This document shows positions 30,940 through 39,424 of a DNA stretch of 64,000 nt, piece after piece. The translations under genes were made by a program, and so were the position numbers. The notes beneath the pieces were generated by a model that worked only from the letters and a program-made list of their open reading frames with translations, searched no databases and had not been told where the DNA came from. The stretch is from Rhizobium rhizogenes NBRC 13257 (GTDB lineage Bacteria > Pseudomonadota > Alphaproteobacteria > Rhizobiales > Rhizobiaceae): positions 248,001-312,000 of the forward strand of contig NZ_BAYX01000003.1 in NCBI RefSeq assembly GCF_000696095.1, given 5' to 3'. Position 1 is the stretch's first letter. Each line of letters starts with the position of its first letter.

Positions 30940-31725
30940 TCAGCTTCCGCGTTCTTCGAATACTTTCCTCACAACCGGTGCTGTCGACATCGCGTTCGGC
31001 CAACCGGAATAGAATGCCAGATGCGTGACTACGCCGGAAATTTCCTGCTTCGTCAGGCCGTTGTTCATGCCGATATTGGTGTGGCCTGTAAGCTGGGCGA
31101 CGCGGCCGGTAGCGACCAGGGCGCTGATCGTCACAAGGCTGCGGTCACGCGGCGCAAGCGCCGGGCGTAGCCACAGGTCCTTGAACAGGACGTCAGTCGT
31201 ATATCCCGCCAGATCCTTGAAGTCCGGCCCCAATGCTTGATCGACCATCGCGACCCGCCGTGTTTCCGCCTCTTCGTTCAGGGGGAGGGTGGCATCCTGG
31301 GCCGGCGGAAGCTGGTCGGCGCCGATGCCGTGGCTCTGGAAGACATGCCTGGCGACCTTGAGCGCCGACATCGCATTCGGCCAGCCGGTATAGAAGGCGA
31401 GATGGGTGATGGTCTCGGAAATCTCGGCCGGCTTCACGCCGTTCTCCAAGGCCATACCCATATATTGCGGCAGCTCGCCCGACTGGCCGATGGCAATGAG
31501 CGCGGCCACTGTAACGAGGCTCCGGTCGCGTGGGTTGAGGTCCGTGCGCTTCCACAGATCGGCGGCAAGCCGTTCTCTAGCATAATGTTCCAGGGCAGGA
31601 GAGACGGCTTTCATTTCCTCGATCGATGTCGTCGGCATGTCGAACCTATTTGTTGATTGTTCTGATTGGGCCAAGGCCAGTGCAGGCAGTCCCATGATTA
31701 CGGCGGTGGCCATAAGATGCTTCAT
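30940..31725 (-). CDS. Exported carboxymuconolactone decarboxylase-like protein with two CMD domains
   Basis: Protein of 261 residues with a signal peptide (about 1-21, ALA). The ATG at 31725 has AAGGA upstream. Two tandem CMD domains are visible by internal repetition: RDRSLVTVAALIAIG...HLAFYTGWPNAMSA (first) and RDRSLVTISALVATG...HLAFYSGWPNAMST (second). The CXXC redox motif of AhpD-like members is absent, so a peroxidase-reductase role is unlikely. Export is unusual for the family. The function is unknown. Confidence 0.87.
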   Translation of the reverse strand: MKHLMATAVIMGLPALALAQSEQSTNRFDMPTTSIEEMKAVSPALEHYARERLAADLWKRTDLNPRDRSLVTVAALIAIGQSGELPQYMGMALENGVKPAEISETITHLAFYTGWPNAMSALKVARHVFQSHGIGADQLPPAQDATLPLNEEAETRRVAMVDQALGPDFKDLAGYTTDVLFKDLWLRPALAPRDRSLVTISALVATGRVAQLTGHTNIGMNNGLTKQEISGVVTHLAFYSGWPNAMSTAPVVRKVFEERGS

Positions 31726-31935
31726 CGACAAGTCCTTTCGTTGGGTGTCCGGATATCCTGCTCCGTCCGTTCCGCCGAGCAGTATAGCGCGCGCCCGATC
31801 CCGCGATTATATCGCCCGGACCGCATGGGCTTATGCGACCAGTTCATGAGTGGGCCGACAGCCTCACGGCCGCAGGTCTGCTGTTGGAGAAAGGACAGGC
31901 AGCAGAAGCTTTCCGCCGCCTGTCCGAAGGGTCGG

Positions 31936-34131
31936 TCAGCTCATCTCGGGTAGGTCGTGGATGAGTTTGTCGAGGGTAATGGGATAATGACGCACCCTGA
32001 CGCCGGTTGCATTGTAGATGCCGTTGGCGATGGCGGCGGCGACGCCGCAAAGGCCGAGTTCGCCGACGCCCTTGGCCTTCATCGGCGATGACATTGGGTC
32101 GGTCTCGTCGAGGAAGATGACGTCTTGATGCGGGATGTCGGCATGGACAGGCACCTCGTAGCCCGCGAGATCATGGTTGACGAAGAAGCCCCTTGTCGTG
32201 TCGACGGCGAGTTCCTCCGTCAGTGCCCCGCCGACGCCCATCGTCATCGCGCCGATCACTTGGCTGCGCGCTGTGATCGGATTGAGGATGCGCCCCGCCG
32301 CGCAGACGGCCAGCATACGCCGGACGCGTGTCTCGCCGGTCGCCATATCGACGCCGACCTCGACGAAGTGGGCGCCGAAGGTCGATTGCTGGTGGGTCTT
32401 GTCGAGATCGCCGTATTCGATGCTATCCTCCCCGACCAGCCCGTCGCCGGCGGCTTCTGTGAGCGGAACGGATCGGTTGCCCGAGCGGACCTGCTCATCG
32501 GCAAAGACGATATCGGCCGAATTGAAGCCCAGCTTCTGGGCCACTGCTTCGCGCAGCTTCACGCAGGCGGCATAGACGCCCGAGGTGGAGTTGTTGGCGC
32601 CCCATTGCCCGCCGGAACCGGCGGAGACGGGGAAGGAGGAATCTCCCAGCCGGACCTCGACCTTGTGCATGGGCAGGCCCATCATCTCGGCAGCCGTCTG
32701 GGCGATGATGGTGTAGGTTCCGGTGCCGATGTCGGTCATGTCGGTCTCTACGGTGACGACGCCACGGCTATCGAGCCGGACGCGCGCGCCGGACTTCATC
32801 AGCAGGTTGTTGCGGAAACCGACGGCGACGCCCATTCCTATGAGCCAGCGTCCGTCGCGCCGGCTGCCGGGCCTGGCATTGCGGTCGTTCCACCCAAAGC
32901 GGTCGGCGCCGGTTTGCAGGCATTCGATCAATCGACGTTGCGAGAAAGGACGCTCCGGGTTTTCCGGATCGACCTGCGTGTCGTTGAGGATGCGGAACTG
33001 GACCGGATCGAGACCGAGCTTCTCCGCCATCTCGTCCATGGCGATCTCGAGCGCCATCAGGCCCGGTGCCTCGCCCGGCGCGCGCATGGCGTTGCCTTCC
33101 GGAAGGTTGAGAATGGAAAGGCGCGTTGCCGTCATCCGGTTGGCGCCGGCATAGAGCAGCCGCGTCTGCTGCACGGCGTTCTCAGGCCCGCCGCCCTCCA
33201 GATTGGCGGACCAGCCCTCATGGCCGATCGCGGTAATCTTGCCGTCCGGCGTTGCGCCGATCCGGATCCTCTGGATCGTTGCCGGGCGATGCGTGGTGTT
33301 GTTGAACATGAACGGCCGCGTCAGCGCCACCTTGACCGGCCGGCGGGCGGCACGCGCGCCGAGCGCGGCAAGGATCGCATCCGTGCGGACGAACAGCTTG
33401 CCGCCGAAGCCACCGCCGATGAAGGGCGAGATCAGGCGAACCTTGTCCGGTGCAATGCCGAGCGTCGTCGCCACGTCGCCCTTGCTCCAGTTGATCATCT
33501 GGTTCGAGGTCCACAGCGTCAGATCGTCGCCGGTCCACGCCGCGATCGAGGCATGCGGCTCCATCATCGCATGCGCGTGGTCGGGTGTGGTGTAGGTTTC
33601 ATCCAGCTTGACGGGGGCTGCCGCGAAGGCCCCGGCAAAGTCGCCGACGGCGGTATCGGGTGTGCCCCGGTCCGATGTCCCCGCCCTATCCTTTGCCCCG
33701 GCAAGCACGTAGGAGGCAATTTCCGCTGCGTAGCCTATGCGAACGAGCTGCGCCGCCGCGCGGGCTTGTTCGAAGGTCTCGGCGACGACAAGGGCAACGG
33801 CCTGATGGTAGTGTTCGATATCAGGCCCGCCCAGCAATTTGGCAGTGTTGAAACGGCCCTTGCCGAGCTTGCCGGCATTGGCCGCCGTCACGATGGTAAT
33901 GACGCCGGGTGCCGCGCGCGCTTCGGCGAGATCGTAGGACGTGATCCGCCCCTTGGCGATGGAGGAACCGACGACATAACCATAGGCCTGGTTGGGCACG
34001 ACATCGTGCTGCTCATAGGCATAGCGGGCCGTGCCCGTTGTTTTCAGCTGGCCGTCGATACGCTCGATGGGCTGGCCGACGACCTTCAGCTGGTCGATCG
34101 GGTTTGTGGTGGCTGGTGTGTCGAATCTCAT
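31936..34131 (-). CDS. paoC: Periplasmic aldehyde dehydrogenase, molybdenum-binding subunit (PaoC-like)
   Basis: Large Moco subunit of 731 residues, matching the 732 of E. coli PaoC; the start at 34131 opens MRFDTPATTNPIDQ. The catalytic glutamate is Glu691 in KGVGELGLCG, and GGGFGGKL and the QWGANNST segments line the cofactor. With PaoB and PaoA it oxidises aldehydes in the periplasm. It starts 4 bases after the FAD subunit gene. A dedicated PaoD/XdhC maturation gene is not present here. Confidence 0.93.
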   Translation of the reverse strand: MRFDTPATTNPIDQLKVVGQPIERIDGQLKTTGTARYAYEQHDVVPNQAYGYVVGSSIAKGRITSYDLAEARAAPGVITIVTAANAGKLGKGRFNTAKLLGGPDIEHYHQAVALVVAETFEQARAAAQLVRIGYAAEIASYVLAGAKDRAGTSDRGTPDTAVGDFAGAFAAAPVKLDETYTTPDHAHAMMEPHASIAAWTGDDLTLWTSNQMINWSKGDVATTLGIAPDKVRLISPFIGGGFGGKLFVRTDAILAALGARAARRPVKVALTRPFMFNNTTHRPATIQRIRIGATPDGKITAIGHEGWSANLEGGGPENAVQQTRLLYAGANRMTATRLSILNLPEGNAMRAPGEAPGLMALEIAMDEMAEKLGLDPVQFRILNDTQVDPENPERPFSQRRLIECLQTGADRFGWNDRNARPGSRRDGRWLIGMGVAVGFRNNLLMKSGARVRLDSRGVVTVETDMTDIGTGTYTIIAQTAAEMMGLPMHKVEVRLGDSSFPVSAGSGGQWGANNSTSGVYAACVKLREAVAQKLGFNSADIVFADEQVRSGNRSVPLTEAAGDGLVGEDSIEYGDLDKTHQQSTFGAHFVEVGVDMATGETRVRRMLAVCAAGRILNPITARSQVIGAMTMGVGGALTEELAVDTTRGFFVNHDLAGYEVPVHADIPHQDVIFLDETDPMSSPMKAKGVGELGLCGVAAAIANGIYNATGVRVRHYPITLDKLIHDLPEMS

Positions 34132-34135
34132 CTTC

Positions 34136-35086
34136 TTATCCCCTCGCTTCGGCAAGAACAGCGCCGAGCGTGCGCTCAACGAGCGTAACCTTGAAGGCGT
34201 TCTGTTCGGTGGGATGTGCGCCGGCGAGCAGCGTGTCCGTGACCGCTCTTGCGCCCTTCGGAAGATCGGCTTCTGCCGCCTCGATGCGCCAGGGCTTGTG
34301 CGCGATGCCGCCGACGGCAATTCGGCCGGTTCCATCCGGCTGCACGATCGCGCCGATCGAAACCAGCGCGAAGGCATAGGATGCGCGGTCGCGGACCTTG
34401 CGGTAGATATGCTTGCCGCCGATTGGCTTCGGTAGCGTCACGGCGGTGATCAGCTCGCCGGGCTCAAGTACTGTCTCCACATGCGGGGTGTCTCCTGGCA
34501 GGCGATGGAAATCGGCGATCGGGATGCGGCGTGTGGCGCCATCGGGCCGCACGGTTTCGACGGTCGCGTCCAGCGCGCGCATGGCGATTGCCATGTCGCT
34601 TGGATGCGTGGCGATGCAGGCGTCGCTGACGCCGATGACCGCATGCTGGCGGCTGAAGCCGCCAATGGCCGCGCAGCCGCTGCCGGGCTGGCGTTTGTTG
34701 CAGGGCTGGTTGGTGTCGTAGAAATAGGGACAGCGCGTGCGCTGAAGCAGGTTGCCCGCGGTCGTCGCCTTGTTGCGCAATTGGCCGGAGGCGCCGGCAA
34801 GCAGGGCGCGCGACAGGAGGCCGTAGTCGCGGCGGACCCGTTCGTCGGAGGCCAGATCCGTGTTGCGCACCAGCGCACCGATACGAAGCCCGCCTTCGGG
34901 CGTTGCCTCGATCTTGTCCAGCGCCAGGCCATTGACATCGATCAGATGTGTTGGCGTCTCGATCTGCAACTTCATCAGATCGAGCAGGTTGGTGCCGCCG
35001 GCGATGAATTTGGCACCCCTGGTGCCTGCCGCGGCCTTTGCTGCTGCCTCCACCGAGGAGGCGCGTTCGTAGCTGAAGGCTTTCAT
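34136..35086 (-). CDS. paoB: Periplasmic aldehyde dehydrogenase, FAD subunit (PaoB-like)
   Basis: FAD subunit of 316 residues (PaoB has 318). The FAD loop is [15 protein letters not shown]. The extra cysteines that hold a 4Fe-4S cluster in PaoB are visible in [20 protein letters not shown]. The start overlaps the end of the iron-sulfur subunit gene by 4 bases. Confidence 0.93.
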   Translation of the reverse strand: MKAFSYERASSVEAAAKAAAGTRGAKFIAGGTNLLDLMKLQIETPTHLIDVNGLALDKIEATPEGGLRIGALVRNTDLASDERVRRDYGLLSRALLAGASGQLRNKATTAGNLLQRTRCPYFYDTNQPCNKRQPGSGCAAIGGFSRQHAVIGVSDACIATHPSDMAIAMRALDATVETVRPDGATRRIPIADFHRLPGDTPHVETVLEPGELITAVTLPKPIGGKHIYRKVRDRASYAFALVSIGAIVQPDGTGRIAVGGIAHKPWRIEAAEADLPKGARAVTDTLLAGAHPTEQNAFKVTLVERTLGAVLAEARG

Positions 35087-35718
35087 GCTTGTCTCCCCGC
35101 AACTTCGTTGATGGCATCGAGAATGTTGGAATAAGCGCCGCACCGACAGATATTGCCGCTCATGCGCTCGCGGATCTCGTCGGGGCTCACTCTGGCCTCG
35201 ACGGTCAGGTCGCCGCTGACATGGCTCGGCACGTTGGCCCTGATCTCTTCGAGCACCGCGACGGCCGAACAGATCTGGCCGGGTGTGCAATAGCCGCACT
35301 GGAAGCCGTCATGCTTGACGAAGGCGGCCTGCATCGGATGGAGGTTGCCGGGTTTGCCGAGCCCCTCGATGGTGGTGATGGTGTCGCCCTCATGCATGAC
35401 GGCAAGCGTCAGACAGGAGTTGATACGCCGGCCATCGACGATGACGGTGCAGGCGCCGCACTGGCCATGGTCGCAGCCCTTCTTGGTGCCGGTGAGATGC
35501 AGATGTTCCCGCAAGGCGTCCAACAGGCTGGTGCGTGTGTCGATATCGAGATCGCGAACCTCGCCGTTCACGGTGAAGGAGACCTTCGAGGAGAAGGGCG
35601 TTTCAGGGGTGGGCGTTTGAGCGCCCGCCACAGACGGTGCGGCGGTGATCGCCACGGACGCGGCAGTTGCCACCAGAAGGTCGCGTCGGGAGATTTCCAG
35701 GTCGACAGGATTGTGCAT
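35083..35718 (-). CDS. paoA: Periplasmic aldehyde dehydrogenase, 2Fe-2S subunit with Tat signal (PaoA-like)
   Basis: Small iron-sulfur subunit of 211 residues. The ATG at 35718 has GGAG 6 bases upstream; an in-frame ATG 12 bases earlier is weaker. A twin-arginine signal, [11 protein letters not shown], precedes a GAQ cleavage region. The two 2Fe-2S clusters use [14 protein letters not shown]...SC and CGYCTPGQ...CRCGAY. The Tat signal should carry the whole complex to the periplasm, as in E. coli. Confidence 0.94.
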   Translation of the reverse strand: MHNPVDLEISRRDLLVATAASVAITAAPSVAGAQTPTPETPFSSKVSFTVNGEVRDLDIDTRTSLLDALREHLHLTGTKKGCDHGQCGACTVIVDGRRINSCLTLAVMHEGDTITTIEGLGKPGNLHPMQAAFVKHDGFQCGYCTPGQICSAVAVLEEIRANVPSHVSGDLTVEARVSPDEIRERMSGNICRCGAYSNILDAINEVAGRQA

Positions 35719-36070
35719 ATCAAGCTCCATGTCATGATGAGGTGAAGCGCATAAAGCGCGGCTCATGCGGCAAACGCTGTTGCAACAGCTTCGACACTTG
35801 TCGGGTGCACCCGCTCGACCCAAGGGACCTGAACGGACTACTGACCCGACTTAAGAAGTAGGGTGCGGTAGCCCCGTCGATTAGGGATCGATTTTTGATA
35901 AGGCCTATGAACTGAGTTCATGAATGAACGGCATGTCGAAAAAAATGGCCCGTACGAGAAAATTTGAGAGGGAGATGTCGAAATCGGGTGGGGTCGAACG
36001 TCATTAGATCATAGTCGGTACGGCGGTTGCCGAGCCGAGGGTTGATCTCGTGGGCAGGGGAGTTGAGCGG
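35719..36070. other. Divergent intergenic region, 352 bases
   Basis: No gene supported. It separates paoA (minus) from the MFS carrier (plus) and contains the three-part ATGAAC repeat listed at 35907. Confidence 0.6.
35907..35929. promoter_or_regulatory. Three-arm ATGAAC/GTTCAT repeat, probable operator
   Basis: ATGAAC (35907-35912), TGA, GTTCAT (35916-35921), GA, ATGAAC (35924-35929). The central arm can pair with either flank, so two perfect palindromes share one arm. It lies about 190 bases before paoA and 140 bases before the MFS carrier. No regulator gene is adjacent. Confidence 0.55.
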
Positions 36071-37270
36071 ATGAGCATTTCCTATCGTTGGGTGATCGTG
36101 GGCGCAGGTGCGCTGATGACCTGTGTCGCACTCGGCGCGATGTTTTCGCTGGCGATTTTCCAGGTGCCGATCGTGGCCGCCACCAATTGGTCGCATGCCG
36201 GCATCGCAAGCGCGATGACCCTCAATTTCCTGGTAATGGGTCTTGGCGGTTTCATGTGGGGAGCGGCGAGCGATCGTTTCGGACCCCGCATCGTTGTCTT
36301 GATCGGAGCAATATTGCTGGGGCTGGCGCTCGTGCTTGCGAGCCGGGCGACGTCGCTCCTGCAGTTTCAATTGACCTACGGCATTCTCGTCGGGCTGGCC
36401 GCCAGCGCCTTCTTTGCGCCGATGATCGCGACTACAACGGCGTGGTTCGATACAAATCGCAGTCTCGCTGTATCACTGGTCTCCGCCGGCATGGGCGTTG
36501 CGCCGATGACGATCTCGCCCTTCGCCCGCTGGCTGATTTCCGCTTATGACTGGCAGACGGCGATGATGCTGATCGGCATCCTCGCCTGGGTCCTGCTGGT
36601 GCCGGCAGCGCTTTTGGTGCGAGGCCCGCCCGTGAGCGCCAACGATCCCGTGGTCGATGCGGCGGCTGATGGTCCTCGCGTGCCGCTCGGACAGATATTC
36701 CGTTCGCCGCAGTTTCTTGTTCTCGGCGGCACCTTCTTTGCCTGCTGTGCCGCCCATTCGGGGCCGATCTTCCATATGGTGAGCTACGCGACGATCTGCG
36801 GTGTCGCGCCGATGGCGGCGGTCAGCATCTACAGCGTCGAGGGGCTGGCGGGGCTTGGCGGCCGGCTTCTCTATGGCACGCTCGCTGACCGGATCGGCGT
36901 CAAGCCGGTGCTGGTCGCCGGGCTGCTGGTCCAGGCCGTGGCACTTGCGACCTATCTCCTCGTCAGCCAGCTCGGCGAATTCTATGCGCTCGCCGTCATC
37001 TTCGGCAGCGCCTATGGCGGGGTCATGCCGCTCTATGCGGTGCTGGCGCGCGAATATTTCGGTCCACGCGTTATCGGCACCGTCTTTGGCGCGGCGACGA
37101 TGCTGTCGAGCATCGGCATGGCGTTCGGCCCGCTGGCCGGCGGCTGGATCTTCGATACGTTCGGGAATTATTCCTGGCTGTTCATCGGGTCGTCCATGGT
37201 CGGGCTTGGGGCGGTGGCTATCGCGCTTGCCTTTCCGCCGATGCAACGCCTCAGGCTCCGGCCGGCGTGA
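36071..37270 (+). CDS. MFS transporter, OFA/monocarboxylate-like
   Basis: Twelve-helix carrier of 399 residues. The ATG at 36071 (MSISYRWVIV), preceded by GGGGAG, is chosen over a GTG at 36050. Features include GGFMWGAASDRFGPRIV in loop 2-3 and LGGRLLYGTLADRIGVKPV in loop 8-9. The pattern recalls oxalate/formate and monocarboxylate carriers, but the substrate is unknown. A convergent terminator separates it from the Crp/Fnr gene. Confidence 0.9.
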   Translation: MSISYRWVIVGAGALMTCVALGAMFSLAIFQVPIVAATNWSHAGIASAMTLNFLVMGLGGFMWGAASDRFGPRIVVLIGAILLGLALVLASRATSLLQFQLTYGILVGLAASAFFAPMIATTTAWFDTNRSLAVSLVSAGMGVAPMTISPFARWLISAYDWQTAMMLIGILAWVLLVPAALLVRGPPVSANDPVVDAAADGPRVPLGQIFRSPQFLVLGGTFFACCAAHSGPIFHMVSYATICGVAPMAAVSIYSVEGLAGLGGRLLYGTLADRIGVKPVLVAGLLVQAVALATYLLVSQLGEFYALAVIFGSAYGGVMPLYAVLAREYFGPRVIGTVFGAATMLSSIGMAFGPLAGGWIFDTFGNYSWLFIGSSMVGLGAVAIALAFPPMQRLRLRPA

Positions 37271-37289
37271 TTACGGGATCAAAAGGGCG

Positions 37290-37321
37290 GGCAGAGGGGC
37301 GCACAGAGCGGCCCTTCTGCC
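37290..37321. terminator. Convergent terminator hairpin
   Basis: GGCAGAGGGG (37290-37299) pairs with CCCTTCTGCC (37312-37321), one G-U pair. It lies between the stops of two convergent genes and can serve both. No strong T-run on either side. Confidence 0.5.
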
Positions 37322-37327
37322 GCTTCG

Positions 37328-38086
37328 CTATTGCAGGTACGACGAATCAAAATCAGCCAGACGCTCCAGTCTTTTGGGGTCGAGGAGTTCGACCCATCCT
37401 TCATGAAATCTCATCGCGTTCAGCTCGCGTAATTGCCTGAGAACACGATTGAAATGAACTGCGGTCAAACCCAGTGCGTCGGCGATCAGCGATTGGGTCA
37501 GAGGACATTGATATGCCGTCTTCGTGCCTAGGCCGACGAGGTTCAATCGTGAGCTCAGCTCTAGGAAAAAATGGGCCACCCTGTCGATGGGTCGCCGCCG
37601 GCCGATGTCAACCAGATGCTGGACGAGAATGGCCTCGTCCCGCAAGGTGGACCAGAGTATCGACATGGCGAGGTGGCCGTTGCCGTGAAATGCTTCGGCC
37701 AGCTCTTCGAGATTTATCTCTCCGACCTCGACGCGAGTTATGGCGCAAAGGCTGTCATCGCAATTGGGAAGCAGAATTCGTCGGATGCCTATGAGGTCGC
37801 CGGGGACATGGAAATTGATGACCTGTCGCGTTCCATTGCGCATCAGCTTGTAGGAGCAGGCCCAGCCCGCATAGAGGATATATGCACTTTGGAGTGATTG
37901 CCCCTCATGGGTGATGTCACTTCCTTTCGCAAAGACGCGCTTGCGGATTTCGAGCGAGGCGAGAGCCGCCTTGTCTTCAGGCAAGAGCGCGATATGCGTC
38001 TCAAGCTTACGCGCGATCGGGCTTGTCAGGAGAGGAAGAGATCTCGGTTTGGTCCCGAGCAGAGATAGATCATGCAGCATGGACAA
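37328..38086 (-). CDS. Crp/Fnr-family transcription regulator
   Basis: Regulator of 252 residues with a cyclic-nucleotide-binding-like barrel (about 30-150) and a C-terminal winged helix (LTQSLIADALGLTAVHFNRVLRQLRE region). No N-terminal cysteine cluster is present, so it is not an oxygen-sensing Fnr. The recognition helix has His and Asn where Fnr and FixK have Glu and Ser, so its DNA target may differ. This sub-type is common in rhizobia. An Fnr-like palindrome lies 19 bases before its start. Confidence 0.93.
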   Translation of the reverse strand: MSMLHDLSLLGTKPRSLPLLTSPIARKLETHIALLPEDKAALASLEIRKRVFAKGSDITHEGQSLQSAYILYAGWACSYKLMRNGTRQVINFHVPGDLIGIRRILLPNCDDSLCAITRVEVGEINLEELAEAFHGNGHLAMSILWSTLRDEAILVQHLVDIGRRRPIDRVAHFFLELSSRLNLVGLGTKTAYQCPLTQSLIADALGLTAVHFNRVLRQLRELNAMRFHEGWVELLDPKRLERLADFDSSYLQ

Positions 38087-38104
38087 TGCCTCTTAGGTTC
38101 GCGA

Positions 38105-38118
38105 TTGATCACGATCGA
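38105..38118. promoter_or_regulatory. Fnr/FixK-like box 1
   Basis: TTGATCACGATCGA matches the TTGAT-N4-ATCAA consensus at 9 of 10 fixed bases. It lies 19 bases upstream of the Crp/Fnr gene start, suggesting autoregulation. Confidence 0.5.
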
Positions 38119-38325
38119 TGCACACACCCTTCGACGACATATTGTGCAGAAGCACTCCACTCACAAGTTTAGCCCGGATTAACAAATGGTAAGGGAGGCA
38201 AGGATCCCTGTATCTTCAATGGCATAGATTCTTCAATTTTTATAATATGTTAGAGATCCGCTTGCCTCTTCCACACTGTCTCACCGATCGCGCACTTCTT
38301 AGTGAAACAGACGTGATCGGACATA

Positions 38326-38339
38326 TTGATTGAGATCAT
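38326..38339. promoter_or_regulatory. Fnr/FixK-like box 2
   Basis: TTGATTGAGATCAT matches TTGAT-N4-ATCAA at 9 of 10 fixed bases. It lies 126 bases before the small exported protein gene, a possible activator site. Confidence 0.5.
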
Positions 38340-38464
38340 ATCGAGGTCGCGCGAAACGGCTCATGACCGAGGCGTGCGAGAGTTTCTACAAACCGGCACA
38401 CTTTTGGAAACATGGAACCATGCTGGTTTAAAAAGACCGGCAACAGCTCCTAATGGAGATTGAG

Positions 38465-38845
38465 ATGTTCAAAACGCCCAAACCAACAATCGTATTCGCT
38501 CTCTTGGGAACGACCCTTGCGACTCTTGCGGTTTCAACCGTTCCTGTCTTTGCCGCAACCACCTGCGCGGGAGACCTTAAGCTCACCAGAACGGAATTGG
38601 ACGGAACCCCGGCCAGTGTCCAAAAGGCTGAAGCCATGGGGCTCTATTCCTCAGCGATCAACGCGCGCTCCAATGGCCAGGACAGACAATGCGTGGGAGA
38701 CCTGAATAAGGCCTCCGCAGTACTTGCCTCTGCCGCCCCTAACTGGGTCTGGACTGATGCCGGCAGCGTTGGCGTGGATCCGGCATCCACCTCAAGTGAG
38801 GGGCATCACGATGGCGGACATGACCATGGCCACAGGGCTCACTAG
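38465..38845 (+). CDS. Small exported protein with His-rich C-terminus
   Basis: Unrecognised protein of 126 residues. The ATG at 38465 has GGAG 8 bases upstream. A signal peptide (about 1-30, ending VFA) is followed by a short helical domain with two cysteines (TTCAGDLKL and DRQCVGDL), which probably form a disulfide, and a tail GHHDGGHDHGHRAH with six His. The tail suggests binding of a metal such as Ni, Zn or Cu. No metal transport genes are adjacent. Confidence 0.75.
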   Translation: MFKTPKPTIVFALLGTTLATLAVSTVPVFAATTCAGDLKLTRTELDGTPASVQKAEAMGLYSSAINARSNGQDRQCVGDLNKASAVLASAAPNWVWTDAGSVGVDPASTSSEGHHDGGHDHGHRAH

Positions 38846-39424
38846 GTTCGCATCGTGAAATGCGTGCAAACCCATAAGACACAGCCTGTGACGTGAGTTG
38901 CCGAAATGCCGATTGGCCACTGGTTTGAAATTGGTGTTTGCGGATCATGTCGGCCACTTCGATGCCATTCAGTGTTGCTGATACAGACTGGATGGCATTG
39001 AAGCCCTAGCAGATAATCAAGGGCGAATATTTCACAACGCATCTGTTCAGCGTCGCATGGTCAACGGCAACGCTGCGCTCGGCCATAAACCTGGCCATGC
39101 CACCAGATCCCACAGTGTGATCGCTGCCCTGTCAGCATCACGATGGAGCTTGAGCCCCGCTTTGGGGTAATCCTGTCGTCTTTTGGCACCTTACACACAA
39201 TTTTAGACGGCGGACGCAAGTTGCAGCCATTGCATTTTTCAATTTTTAGCCAACACTTCCTCTGCATCGGATGCATGACCTCTCGGGGAGGAAATCTGGA
39301 GGGCATCCATCGGCGCAGGTTTCCCGCGCCAGAAGGGCTGGGAGACCCACGCGCAATGTGAGTTTGGGGGGGCATGACGCGGGCACTGCCGTCATGTCCT
39401 AGGTGCAACTGGGAGGAATTAGGA
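38846..39424. other. Intergenic region, 579 bases, with an IS relic
   Basis: Holds the IS6-family transposase remnant at about 38860-39120. In the rest (39121-39424) I see only the ribosome-binding site of the MHS permease. Confidence 0.6.
38860..39120 (-). pseudogene. IS6-family transposase relic (internally deleted)
   Basis: In one minus-strand frame the DNA reads FMAERSVAVDHATLNRCVVKYSPL, here quoted as FMAERSVAVDHATLNR and KYSPL, which matches the IS6/IS26 N-terminal segment MMAERGLSVDHTTIYRWVQRYAPEL in part. After an in-frame TAG (39007-39009) it continues GFNAIQSVSATLNGIEVADM then IRKHQF, which matches the C-terminal GFKSF...TLAGIE...MIRKGQ region. The DDE core is missing, so this is the scar of an old insertion, not an active element. 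Terminal repeats were not identified. Confidence 0.75.

Larger units (their letters stand above)
38087..38464. other. Intergenic region, 378 bases
   Basis: No gene supported. It is AT-richer than its surroundings and carries two Fnr/FixK-like boxes (38105 and 38326) between the Crp/Fnr gene and the small exported protein gene. Confidence 0.6.

Noticed and set aside
32125..34188. Long plus-strand reading frame of 687 codons opposite paoC
   Set aside because: Shadow of the molybdenum subunit gene; rich in Arg, Asp and Gly with no recognisable domain.
39181..39200. Sigma-54-like TTGGCAC upstream of the MHS permease
   Set aside because: The -12 GC element is not found at the required distance.
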